From contig NZ_VOIW01000001.1 in NCBI RefSeq assembly GCF_009659625.1, forward strand, positions 930,001 through 994,000: a stretch of DNA of 64,000 nt, read 5' to 3'. This document shows, piece by piece, positions 40,923 through 48,492 of the stretch (positions within the stretch are counted from its first letter, which is position 1; every line of letters begins with the position of its first letter). The translations under genes were made by a program, and so were the position numbers. The notes beneath the pieces were generated by a model. The model searched no databases and was not told the DNA's origin. It saw nothing but the letters and a program-made list of their open reading frames with translations. Origin of the DNA: Pseudomonas haemolytica (GTDB taxonomy: Bacteria; Pseudomonadota; Gammaproteobacteria; Pseudomonadales; Pseudomonadaceae).

Positions 40923-41933
40923 TCACCGCCCTTCCAACAGCCCCGCAGCCTGATCCAACAACGCCAACGGATCCGCCGCCTTGTGAATATCCACCGACAA
41001 CATCTGCCGAAACTTGCGTGCACCAGGGAAACCCGTCCCCAGCCCCAACACATGCCGCGTGACGTGATGCATTGAACCACCGGTCGCCAGATGTTCCGCG
41101 ATATACGGCCGCAACTGCGCCAATGCCTGCGCCCGACTGATCACCGGCGCCTCACTGCCAAACAACTGCTGATCCACCTCTGCCAGCAGATACGGATTGT
41201 GATAAGCCTCCCGGCCCAGCATCACCCCATCAAACGTCTGCAAATGCTCACGGCATTGCTCCAACGTCTTGATGCCGCCATTGAGATTAATTTCCAGCTC
41301 AGGGAAATCCTGCTTCAACTGCGCCGCCACGTCATAGCGCAACGGCGGAATGTCCCGATTCTCCTTCGGCGACAACCCCTCCAGAATCGCAATCCGCGCA
41401 TGCACGGTAAAACTGGTGCAACCCGCATCCTTCATCGTCCCGACGAAATCACACAACTCGGCATAACTGTCCCGGCCATTGATCCCGATACGGTGCTTCA
41501 CCGTCACCGGAATCGACACCGCATCGCGCATGGCCTTCACGCAGTCCGCTACCAGGGCAGGGTGAGCCATGAGGATTGCGCCGATCATGTTGTTTTGCAC
41601 CCGGTCGCTGGGGCAACCGACGTTCAAGTTCACTTCGTCATAGCCCGCGGCCTCGGCCATGCGGGCGCACGCGGCCAAATCAGCCGGAACACTGCCACCC
41701 AACTGCAGCGCAAGCGGGTGCTCGGCTTCGTTGTGACGCAGGAAGCGGTCATGATCGCCATGCAGGATCGCGCCGGTGGTGACCATCTCGGTGTAGAGCA
41801 GGGCGTGTTTGGAGAGCAGGCGCAGGAAGAACCGGCAATGGCGGTCGGTCCAATCCATCATGGGTGCAACACTAAAGCGCCGAGACAGTGCGGGGCTTGA
41901 TTCTGCTGGGCTAAAGCTCTGTTTATCTAGCAT
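40923..41933 (-). CDS. dusA: tRNA-dihydrouridine(20/20a) synthase DusA
   Basis: 336 residues. FMN-binding TIM barrel starting FSVAPMMDWTDRHCRFFLRL, with LQLGGSVP, the catalytic Cys107 in NLNVGCPSDRVQ, and VKHRIGING. DusA reduces U20/U20a in the tRNA D-loop. The 5' end abuts the prophage: the integrase gene begins about 100 bases away on the other strand, so the first codons and the promoter come from phage-side DNA. I use the ATG at 41,933; a TTG at 41,942 is also in frame. The gene seems intact. Confidence 0.93.
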   Translation of the reverse strand: MLDKQSFSPAESSPALSRRFSVAPMMDWTDRHCRFFLRLLSKHALLYTEMVTTGAILHGDHDRFLRHNEAEHPLALQLGGSVPADLAACARMAEAAGYDEVNLNVGCPSDRVQNNMIGAILMAHPALVADCVKAMRDAVSIPVTVKHRIGINGRDSYAELCDFVGTMKDAGCTSFTVHARIAILEGLSPKENRDIPPLRYDVAAQLKQDFPELEINLNGGIKTLEQCREHLQTFDGVMLGREAYHNPYLLAEVDQQLFGSEAPVISRAQALAQLRPYIAEHLATGGSMHHVTRHVLGLGTGFPGARKFRQMLSVDIHKAADPLALLDQAAGLLEGR

Positions 41934-41942
41934 TTTACTCAA
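41840..41942. other. Probable prophage attachment region in dusA 5' end
   Basis: dusA-specific integrases insert in the 5' end of dusA, in the codons for the conserved APMMDWTDR segment or just ahead of them. Here the integrase gene and phage DNA begin right after dusA codon 1, so the att core should lie in this interval. The exact core cannot be defined without the other prophage end. Confidence 0.5.
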
Positions 41943-41950
41943 CGTATTCT

Positions 41951-42029
41951 GGGCGTGTTTTTGGGCGTTTTCAGGCGTTTCTTAAGGCTCGGTGGTACGA
42001 TGTACCACTCAGAAAAAGACGCGTACCAC
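41951..42029. repeat. Short repeats ahead of the integrase gene
   Basis: Three near copies of GGGCGTKTTT occur at 41,951, 41,963 and 41,972, and an inverted pair GTGGTAC (41,992-41,998) / GTACCAC (42,002-42,008) is followed by a third GTACCAC (42,023-42,029). Such clustered short repeats beside a tyrosine integrase gene are candidate arm-type or excisionase sites, or an autoregulatory operator. Confidence 0.5.
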
Positions 42030-42036
42030 TTTCGAT

Positions 42037-43188
42037 ATGGCGACTATCAGGGCAAGAAAACTGGCGGATGGGACTGTGAGCTACACGGCTCAAATCCGCA
42101 TCAAACGCGACGGAGTGCAAGTCTACCAAGAGAGCCAGACCTTCGCCCGAAAACAGGCCGCGCAGGCTTGGGCGCGTAAGCGCGAGACGCAGCTGGATGA
42201 GCCTGGTGCAATCGAGCGGGCAAGCCGCAAAGGCGCCACGGTTAAGGAGATGAATGCTCAGTACCTGGTCGAGGTGGAAAAGGCCCGACCACTGGGCAAG
42301 ACCAAGCGCGCGACCCTGACAGCCATCGGCGAGACATACCTGGGCCAGTTAACCGATACGGACATCAACACCCAGGCACTGGTCGACTTTGCCCTATGGC
42401 GAATGAGCAAGGAGGGCGGAGGGGTTCAGCCTCAAACTGCCGGCAATGACCTGGCGCATCTCGGCGCTGTTCTGGCGATTGCCAGAGATGCGTGGGGTTA
42501 CCAGGTCGATCCACTCGCGATGGGCGGCGCCCGGCGCGTGCTACGGAAACTGGGCTACAACCTGAAAAGCCGCGAACGGGACCGCCGGCCAACGTTGGAC
42601 GAGCTGGGAAAGGTGCTGACGCACTACCAGGCCATGCAGGCAAGGCGCCCGACTGTCACCAATATGCTGAAGGTTGTGGGCTTTGCCCTGTTCTCCACGC
42701 GCCGACTGGATGAAATAACCCGTATTCGCTGGGCGGACGTCGACGAGCCGGGCCAGCGGGTGCTGGTGCGCGACATGAAGAACCCTGGGCAGAAGATCGG
42801 CAACGACGTCTGGTGTTATCTGCCAGACGAGGCGTGGCAGATCCTCCAGACAATGCCAAAGGCCGGCGAGGACATATTTCCATACAGCCCTGAGTCAATC
42901 TCCACATCCTGGGCAAAAGCGTGCAAGTTCCTGGAGATTGCAGACCTGCACTTCCACGATCTACGCCACGAAGGTATCAGTCGCCTGTTTGAAATGGATT
43001 GGGATATCCCGCGTGTGGCGAGTGTTTCCGGCCACAGGGATTGGAATTCAATGCGGCGATACACGCACTTGCGTGGCAAGGGAGACCGATATCTAGGGTG
43101 GGGATGGCACGAAAAGATATTGAGGGCGCCCGTCCAACTGGGCGCCGCATCAATGAAGTGGCTCAACCGACGTGTTTTAACCCGTTGA
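42037..43188 (+). CDS. int: Tyrosine-type phage integrase
   Basis: 383 residues. An AP2-like arm-binding start (MATIRARKLADGTVSYTAQI), a SAM-like core-binding domain at about 65-165, then the catalytic domain with Arg223 (LFSTRRLDEITRIRW), Lys near 248, His307 and Arg310 (HFHDLRHEGIS), His333 (VSGHRDW) and nucleophile Tyr342 (RRYTHL). All catalytic residues are present. It should insert and excise the prophage at dusA. The 3' end overlaps prtN, which is on the other strand, by 26 bases. Confidence 0.93.
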   Translation: MATIRARKLADGTVSYTAQIRIKRDGVQVYQESQTFARKQAAQAWARKRETQLDEPGAIERASRKGATVKEMNAQYLVEVEKARPLGKTKRATLTAIGETYLGQLTDTDINTQALVDFALWRMSKEGGGVQPQTAGNDLAHLGAVLAIARDAWGYQVDPLAMGGARRVLRKLGYNLKSRERDRRPTLDELGKVLTHYQAMQARRPTVTNMLKVVGFALFSTRRLDEITRIRWADVDEPGQRVLVRDMKNPGQKIGNDVWCYLPDEAWQILQTMPKAGEDIFPYSPESISTSWAKACKFLEIADLHFHDLRHEGISRLFEMDWDIPRVASVSGHRDWNSMRRYTHLRGKGDRYLGWGWHEKILRAPVQLGAASMKWLNRRVLTR

Positions 43189-43438
43189 GCTGGCTGTGCT
43201 CTTTAACCGCGGCCGCGCGTTGTAGATCGAGGTAAGCGGCCAGGTCGGTGAGGTGGATGCCTTTGGCGGACTTCTGGCTCCGTTCCAGGCGCGTAATGGG
43301 CAGCTTGATCTGACCACTCATCACTTTGCGCTGGAACATGTCCGGCGTCAGGTGCGTGAAGTAATCCCGGCAAACCAACTCCAGCGAGATAATCGCTTGG
43401 CCGTCGTATTGGGCCATCAGGATGAAGGCTGTCTTCAT
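43163..43438 (-). CDS. PrtN-family (pyocin activator) protein
   Basis: 91 residues: MKTAFILMAQYDGQAIISLE, then LVCRDYFTHLTPDMFQRKVM, and GIHLTDLAAYLDLQRAAA match the small PrtN family. In P. aeruginosa PrtN activates pyocin genes and is repressed by PrtR. Here it is next to the integrase, inside a P2-like prophage. It may activate excision or late genes after damage; that is inference. The 3' end overlaps the int 3' end. Confidence 0.8.
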   Translation of the reverse strand: MKTAFILMAQYDGQAIISLELVCRDYFTHLTPDMFQRKVMSGQIKLPITRLERSQKSAKGIHLTDLAAYLDLQRAAAVKEHSQLNGLKHVG

Positions 43439-43448
43439 GGTGATCCCC

Positions 43449-43700
43449 TTACATCCGAAACGATTGATGAATGAGCGCCGGCTGAGTCTTATGTTCTGCG
43501 GGTTTCACTCCAGTACCCTGCATCTCGCAAACGAACCGATGCCGTTCCCGATTGGTTGCAGTCAGTGCTTCTGTTAGGTCCGTTAAGGCGTCGCTGCATT
43601 GCTCGTTGGCGTAAGGGCCATTCCAGCTATCAGCCTTCACCACTTGGCAATCGGACCGGGTCGCATCCGCGCAGAGATAAAGTAAAAGGAATACGGTCAT
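43449..43700 (-). CDS. Small secreted or membrane protein of unknown function
   Basis: 83 residues beginning with a short hydrophobic segment MTVFLLLYLCADATRSDCQV that may be a signal peptide, with several Cys (10, 18 and two later in EQCSDALTD and FVCEMQG). No family recognised. It lies between the PrtN gene and the next small early gene on the same strand. Confidence 0.55.
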   Translation of the reverse strand: MTVFLLLYLCADATRSDCQVVKADSWNGPYANEQCSDALTDLTEALTATNRERHRFVCEMQGTGVKPAEHKTQPALIHQSFRM

Positions 43701-43703
43701 ACG

Positions 43704-43964
43704 CTAACCTCCGATGAACATGCGCGTCAGCGCATTTGGCTGGCCGTCGGGTGTCAGCTTGTCCAGCGGTTGGGTAATGCTGCGTCCGTTTGCGGCACGC
43801 AAGGTGGCAACGTTGCTGTCGATCCCAATTATCACGCCTATACGTGCGATGAGACGGTATTCCCGGCCACCACCGCTTATTGCGACGTAGCTGACCGTGT
43901 CGCCGATTGCCAGTGGGGTTGTGGTAGCCTCTTCGATGCCGCCTTGGGGTTGATTCACTTGCAT
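43704..43964 (-). CDS. Prophage early protein of unknown function
   Basis: 86 residues: MQVNQPQGGIEEATTTPLAI, then GDTVSYVAISGGGREYRLIARIGVIIGI, a compact beta-rich protein. No family known to me. CAAAGGAGAAGCACC precedes the ATG, and the leader is nearly the same as that of the gene at 44,023 (see the repeated leader module). It ends 3 bases before the next gene. Confidence 0.6.
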   Translation of the reverse strand: MQVNQPQGGIEEATTTPLAIGDTVSYVAISGGGREYRLIARIGVIIGIDSNVATLRAANGRSITQPLDKLTPDGQPNALTRMFIGG

Positions 43965-44010
43965 GGTGCTTCTCCTTTGGGTGGTCGGTGTCGGGGGGTT
44001 GCAGCCCCTC
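43961..44010 (-). repeat. Repeated 5' leader module, copy 1 (ribosome site plus hairpin)
   Basis: On the minus strand the leader runs GGGGCTGCAACCCC… then CCACCCAAAGGAGAAGCACC and ATG. It matches copy 2 at 44,331-44,380 in about 43 of 50 bases. GGGGCTGCAACCCC can form a short stem. Confidence 0.75.
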
Positions 44011-44022
44011 GGCACCACCTTC

Positions 44023-44334
44023 TTACTGGCTTTCGCCGATTGGGTTTTGCTTGCGTACCAGGTGCAGCAGCAGGTCTTCAAACTCAACAACTTCATCCGT
44101 TGCCGACTGCCATTCCAGGACCGCCTGGATCTGATACCGGCTGCACTCCAGCACCAGAATTTCTTTGTCGCTTACCGCACGAACCTCCAGGATCGCTACC
44201 AAACCCGCCGGGTCATAGGCTTCCGCGTGAACGATTTTCCCAGACTCGTTAAACCAGTCTTTCAGCTCTTTCAGGTGCCGAAGACGGTTGGTTTCGCCCT
44301 GGCGGCCGTCACCGGTGATGACTTGGATGTGCAT
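44023..44334 (-). CDS. Prophage early protein of unknown function
   Basis: 103 residues: MHIQVITGDGRQGETNRLRHLKELKDWF, then AEAYDPAGLVAILEVRAVSD and an acidic C-terminal helix (DEVVEFEDLLLHLVRKQNP). Soluble, alpha/beta. No family recognised. The leader is a near copy of that before the gene at 43,704. It follows the primase-helicase gene on the same strand by 43 bases. Confidence 0.6.
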   Translation of the reverse strand: MHIQVITGDGRQGETNRLRHLKELKDWFNESGKIVHAEAYDPAGLVAILEVRAVSDKEILVLECSRYQIQAVLEWQSATDEVVEFEDLLLHLVRKQNPIGESQ

Positions 44335-44380
44335 GGTGCTTCTCCTTTGGGTGGTAGATATCGAGGGGTTGCAGCCCCTA
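44331..44380 (-). repeat. Repeated 5' leader module, copy 2
   Basis: Same features as copy 1: a GGGGCTGCAACCCC-like hairpin ahead of CCACCCAAAGGAGAAGCACC and the ATG at 44,334. It overlaps the last codons of the primase-helicase gene. Confidence 0.75.
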
Positions 44381-47101
44381 CACGCCCTGGAATACCCAGC
44401 AGCGAATGGTTTTCGGTTTGTCGAAAGCGTCAAGCAGCCGGGCTGAGTTGACGGCTTTGTTCGACTCCAGAAACTTGGGTGACTTGCTGGTCTTGAGCAG
44501 GCGCTTTAGGTCACTGAGGGCGGGCACCTGCTGGCGTTTGTTGGCTGCCATCTCCACGAACTCGTTGAGGTTCACGGCGATCAGGCCATCACGGCGTGCG
44601 TGGTTCAGTGCCCCTTTCTCGTCCATGCCATTCAGAAAGTCGTACAGGTCCCAAAACTCCGTGACGGTCGGGTGGTCGGCGTTGATTGCCTGCTGCCGCT
44701 CCAAGGCCATGCGGCTGATTTCGGCGTGAGCGAGGGCTTTGCGGTGGTCGCCGAGCGGCACAACACCGGCCAGTGCATCCACCAGGCTGCGCAGTTGAGC
44801 GTGGTTCTTGGCGATACGCACGGTGCGCACACCAGGCTGGGCCAGCAGCTCCTGCTCGTAGCCGGAGGTGTTTTCTTCCATCAGCCGCATGGTTTCGCTT
44901 TCGCGCTGCAGCGCCTTGACCAGGAAGCCGCTGATGCTGTCCATCGGCATGCGCTCCAGCTGCTCGGCGTACTGCTTGGTTTCCGGCGTGTGGTGCTCGC
45001 GTGTCAGGTGGACATGGCAGATCCGCTGCAAGATCGGTTCTGAGGCGTTCACCGGGTTGTTCTGCGCGATCAGCAGGGCTGCGCGGAACGGCGGTTCGTG
45101 GGTGTCGTTGCCGTTGTTTTTCACGCCAGTGGAGCGAACGCTGCGGCCGTTGTAGGCGGTTTTCAGTTCGTCCCAGTCGAAGTGTTTAACCGGCTGGCCT
45201 TCCTTTTGTTCACGCTCCGACTCGATCAGCACCACCGGCAAGTTGCTGACCTGCGAGAAGTTACGCGCACGACTGGCTGCGGTGGCTTTGGAAGGGTCGA
45301 AGCCTTCGTAATCAGTGCGGCCGACCGACTTCCACAGCAGCTCCACCAATGTCGTCTTGCCCGATCCAGCTTCGCCCACCAGTTCCAGGAACATCAGTGA
45401 CTTGTGGATCTGGCGGATTTGCTCGGCATGCAACGCGCCCAGCCACCAGGCCAGCACCACCAGGCCCTTTACTCCAAAGCAGCGCCAGTAGATGTCGAAC
45501 CAACCTTCGTTGTAGGCGTTGAGGTCGGTATTGATGTGCAGCACTGGCGACTGGCTTTGCGACTTGATGCTCAGTTTGCCGAGGTCAAAAAAGTCTTCCT
45601 TGTTGCGCACCTGCGCTTTGCCGCCGTGGAACGCCAGGTCGTTGAAGACATAGGCACTGTGGTCGCGGCTGTAGCCGATCCATTCGATGGTGTTGACGGC
45701 TTTCAGGCAGTCCAGCTGGGGCGCCAAGATCCGTTTCAGTTGCTGGGCGCTGCCATCAAACCAAGCACCATTGGCGACGTTGAGCAGGCGATTCGAGAAC
45801 TCAGACGCTGACGTAAGTTGTTTGGCTGTGAACGTGCTCTTGATGGCAGCACCTTGTGGGCGCTCAATGCGGAAGTAATACCAGGCCTCGTCAGTCAGGT
45901 CGTTGCGCATGTAGTACAGCGCCTGGAAATTACAGTTGGCGATGCTGGTGACTGAACCGGATTGGCGCAACGCTTTGTAACGGCGCTGTTCGTCGCTGAG
46001 CAACTGGTCTTCATGGCGTTCTGAACTTTCCAGATCGCTCATAGCTCGGTCGTACTTCTCAAGGTCCAGCCGGAACCAATACAAGCGCTTGCGGAATGAG
46101 AAATGGAATTCCTTGCGCTCGTTGCGCACGTAGATCAGGAACGCTTTCTCTTCCGCCGAATCAGCCAGTAGCAAATCGCCCTGGTGGCGCGCTTCGTCAA
46201 GGTCCTGCTCGATCTGCTCGGCGCGCTTGTCGTCGCCCTCAATTGGCTTCCACCGTAGGTGCAGATCGTTCCAATCAACCTTTTTGCCATTGGGCTGTGG
46301 GATCACCGCAGCCTTGCAGATGAAGCCCAGGTCGTTGGCTTCCTTCGCCCAGCGGCGCATGTTCGCCTTGGCAACGGGCTCGTTATCAAGTGCCCACACT
46401 AGCAGCGGTAAGCGCTTGTCGGCGTCGTGGCGCAGTTTGACCAGGGCCTTGAGTGAGTCAGTCGGGCAGGGGGCGCTGGACATCATCGATACCGCCGACA
46501 CGTCGTTATGCAGCAGCGCGATGGCGTCGAAGATACCCTCTGTTATCCAGAGTTCGTCGACCTCCAACAGGTCCACGCTTGGTGGGCACCACCAGACGCC
46601 TTTGTAACCGGGCTGGCCCTCACCAGTCGGCCGGAAGCGAGCTTTCATCTTGCCGAACCGGTCTGGCCGATCTATCAGGCGCTCCCAGTAGCCCCCTTTC
46701 TCAAGGGGGAAACGTACCGTGGCGCTGCCAATGTTCAGCCTGCCATCCCAGTAGTTATCCTGGCTGAACCAACCAGCAATCAGCTCGAACTTGAAGCCCC
46801 GGGCAAACTCAAGGTAAGCGCGCGCCGTGGCAAGGGGGTTGTCGAGTGTCGACGGGGCGGTCTTGCTCCAGTCGTTGAACAGGTCGTCATAGACGTCCTT
46901 TACGTGGAGACGGTGGTCGCACTTTTCTGGCCGGCCGCATATCAGCGTCCAGGGCGAGTTGTAGAAGGTGTACAGGGTCTTTTGGCCGCAGGCCGGGCAA
47001 ACACCCTTACGCATATAGTCGGTGCCGCGCATGTGCTTGAGCTGGTAGTCCCGCTCAATGCGTTGGATGACGTCGGCGCGCAGCCTTTCTTTCATGTCCA
47101 T
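44378..47101 (-). CDS. Phage primase-helicase with toprim domain
   Basis: 907 residues. N-terminal zinc ribbon with Cys35, Cys38, Cys55 and Cys61 (KGVCPACGQKTLY, WTLICGRPEKCDH), a toprim domain near 183-250 (VDELWITEGIFDAIALLH, LLVWALDNEPVAK), and a P-loop ATPase with Walker A ELVGEAGSGKTTLVELLWKS near 575-595 and a Walker B-like LPVVLIESE. It resembles the replication proteins of many prophages: primer synthesis plus helicase. P2 itself uses a rolling-circle nuclease (gene A), so the replication module has been exchanged. The ATG at 47,101 precedes a second ATG at codon 3. Confidence 0.85.
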   Translation of the reverse strand: MDMKERLRADVIQRIERDYQLKHMRGTDYMRKGVCPACGQKTLYTFYNSPWTLICGRPEKCDHRLHVKDVYDDLFNDWSKTAPSTLDNPLATARAYLEFARGFKFELIAGWFSQDNYWDGRLNIGSATVRFPLEKGGYWERLIDRPDRFGKMKARFRPTGEGQPGYKGVWWCPPSVDLLEVDELWITEGIFDAIALLHNDVSAVSMMSSAPCPTDSLKALVKLRHDADKRLPLLVWALDNEPVAKANMRRWAKEANDLGFICKAAVIPQPNGKKVDWNDLHLRWKPIEGDDKRAEQIEQDLDEARHQGDLLLADSAEEKAFLIYVRNERKEFHFSFRKRLYWFRLDLEKYDRAMSDLESSERHEDQLLSDEQRRYKALRQSGSVTSIANCNFQALYYMRNDLTDEAWYYFRIERPQGAAIKSTFTAKQLTSASEFSNRLLNVANGAWFDGSAQQLKRILAPQLDCLKAVNTIEWIGYSRDHSAYVFNDLAFHGGKAQVRNKEDFFDLGKLSIKSQSQSPVLHINTDLNAYNEGWFDIYWRCFGVKGLVVLAWWLGALHAEQIRQIHKSLMFLELVGEAGSGKTTLVELLWKSVGRTDYEGFDPSKATAASRARNFSQVSNLPVVLIESEREQKEGQPVKHFDWDELKTAYNGRSVRSTGVKNNGNDTHEPPFRAALLIAQNNPVNASEPILQRICHVHLTREHHTPETKQYAEQLERMPMDSISGFLVKALQRESETMRLMEENTSGYEQELLAQPGVRTVRIAKNHAQLRSLVDALAGVVPLGDHRKALAHAEISRMALERQQAINADHPTVTEFWDLYDFLNGMDEKGALNHARRDGLIAVNLNEFVEMAANKRQQVPALSDLKRLLKTSKSPKFLESNKAVNSARLLDAFDKPKTIRCWVFQGV

Positions 47102-47107
47102 CGTGGC

Positions 47108-47341
47108 TTACTTCGCTTCGTCGAGGCTGTGTTTAAGGGCGCCAATCAGGCTTTTTCGTGCGGCCAGCGCAGGGAAGGCCACCAGTAACGAGCCATGCCG
47201 CAAACCCTCGGGGATCCGGCGAAAGCGGTCGTCATACCAATGCTCGTTGAACAGCGCCGCGTACTGCGCGCGCAGGTCCTGGAGCAGTGCCTCGGCTTGG
47301 TCGCGGGGCAGTTTTGCGGTGATGGCGATGTCGATTTCCAT
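47108..47341 (-). CDS. Small prophage protein of unknown function
   Basis: 77 residues: MEIDIAITAKLPRDQAEALL, then AQYAALFNEHWYDDRFRRIP and SLLVAFPALAARKSLIGALK. Alpha/beta, soluble. No family recognised. The ATG at 47,341 fits better than an upstream start at 47,371. It is 6 bases ahead of the primase-helicase gene and probably co-transcribed with it. Confidence 0.6.
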   Translation of the reverse strand: MEIDIAITAKLPRDQAEALLQDLRAQYAALFNEHWYDDRFRRIPEGLRHGSLLVAFPALAARKSLIGALKHSLDEAK

Positions 47342-47412
47342 GGTCCACCTCGGATTGCGGGCAAAGCTCACCCAAACCCATTGGGAATGGGGTAGGGTGG
47401 GTTAGTTGGGGG

Positions 47413-47784
47413 TTACGGTGTTACGAGACGCAGCCGGCGGTTTTCCGGTGCGTTGATGATGCGCTGGTAAATCAGGCTGACCGGTACAGCCCAGGTCATG
47501 CCGTTGGCGGGGTCGGTGATAACTGCCACCGCCCCGGAGCTGGCGTCGACGTCCAGTTGGTGGCGGTCGTTGTTGGATTTGAGTTCACCGTAAGCACGGC
47601 TGATCAGCTTTTCCGCCATGTGCAATGGCACTTCTAAACTGCCCACCAGGTGCTGCACCGCACGGCAGAACAGTAACTGGTCGTTGCCCAGGTGTTCGCC
47701 CTGGTGGCGTTGCAAGAAGGACAGGCCAGCGGCTTGCATGGTTGCCTGGTATTCCTGGTAATCGGTGTGGGTAGCTGTATTCAT
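47413..47784 (-). CDS. Small prophage protein of unknown function
   Basis: 123 residues: MNTATHTDYQEYQATMQAAG, helical middle and a C-terminal beta part (SGAVAVITDPANGMTWAVPV). No family recognised. Its ATG at 47,784 overlaps the stop of the Ogr-like gene (ATGA), so it is translationally coupled to it. Confidence 0.6.
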   Translation of the reverse strand: MNTATHTDYQEYQATMQAAGLSFLQRHQGEHLGNDQLLFCRAVQHLVGSLEVPLHMAEKLISRAYGELKSNNDRHQLDVDASSGAVAVITDPANGMTWAVPVSLIYQRIINAPENRRLRLVTP

Positions 47785-48071
47785 CACGCACGCTCCATTT
47801 CCATTTGGTCCAGCAGATCGGGTTGATCATTGGCGGTTTTCATTGCCTGTCGACGAATGACCACGTCTGCAACTGGCAGCTTTACAGCCGGGTTCGGCAT
47901 ACCGCTGGGGCTCAGTTCGTGGGTCATTTGAAATTCAGCACGCACCGCCCAGCCGCAGGCTTCGTTGGTGCATTGCATGTAGGTGATACGCAGGAAAATA
48001 TGCTGGCCTTCGCTGGTACGAATACGCATACGGCCGTGGCAGTGGGGGCAGACCAGCTTGTAGGTGCTCAT
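47784..48071 (-). CDS. Ogr/Delta-type zinc-finger transcription activator
   Basis: 95 residues. The zinc finger has Cys9 and Cys12 (LVCPHCHGRMR) and CTNEACGWAV after a 25-residue spacer, the C-x2-C…C-x4-C layout of P2 Ogr and P4 Delta. These proteins bind upstream of P2 late promoters and recruit RNA polymerase to start tail, head and lysis genes. In P2, ogr lies after D; here it is in the early cluster, which is a variation. Confidence 0.85.
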   Translation of the reverse strand: MSTYKLVCPHCHGRMRIRTSEGQHIFLRITYMQCTNEACGWAVRAEFQMTHELSPSGMPNPAVKLPVADVVIRRQAMKTANDQPDLLDQMEMERA

Positions 48072-48073
48072 GC

Positions 48074-48265
48074 TCAGATGGGCTCAGCAATTTCGAAGGC
48101 AATATTCAACGGTGTAATCGCATCGCCAATTGCGATCCGGATATCCATTCCAGCTAGGTCACCATTGGCCGTGCTGACAGTTTCCTTTAGGGTATCCAGT
48201 CGTTTTTGTGCTTTCGCCAACAGCTCAATGAGTTGTTCCCGGTTTTCTTCAAGGAGTTTGTTCAT
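48074..48265 (-). CDS. Short prophage protein of unknown function
   Basis: 63 residues: MNKLLEENREQLIELLAKAQ, then KRLDTLKETVSTANGDLAGM and DIRIAIGDAITPLNIAFEIA. Probably helical. Ribosome site is weak (GAGTGAA). Its start codon overlaps, on the opposite strand, the start of the next plus-strand gene. No family recognised. Confidence 0.5.
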   Translation of the reverse strand: MNKLLEENREQLIELLAKAQKRLDTLKETVSTANGDLAGMDIRIAIGDAITPLNIAFEIAEPI

Positions 48266-48482
48266 GGCTGTTCACTCGAAAAAGGAAGTTGAAGAATTGG
48301 TGCATCGTTTCGCTGAGCGATATGAGGCACTTTTAGAAATCATGCGAGGAAAGGAGACCGAGAAGTTGACTGCCTCGGGAATCATTCCTGGACTATCGGT
48401 GAAAGCGGCGGATATCCGCTTTGCGGTTGATGACGTGGCCACAGCTTTGAAGGAGATCAAATCACGGCTCGGTAAGGGCTGA
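48264..48482 (+). CDS. Short plus-strand prophage protein of unknown function
   Basis: 72 residues: MAVHSKKEVEELVHRFAERY, then EALLEIMRGKETEKLTASGI and IPGLSVKAADIRFAVDDVAT. Soluble. AAGGAG lies at 48,251-48,256 at good spacing. It is divergent from the gene at 48,074 with start codons overlapping by two bases, and points toward the YmfL-like gene. The antisense frame in the same interval lacks such quality, which favours this strand. Confidence 0.55.
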   Translation: MAVHSKKEVEELVHRFAERYEALLEIMRGKETEKLTASGIIPGLSVKAADIRFAVDDVATALKEIKSRLGKG

Positions 48483-48492
48483 TTTTGGGCGT

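Noticed and set aside
44344..46607. Several plus-strand ORFs opposite the primase-helicase
   Set aside because: Short overlapping shadows with no motif; the minus-strand gene has zinc ribbon, toprim and P-loop motifs.
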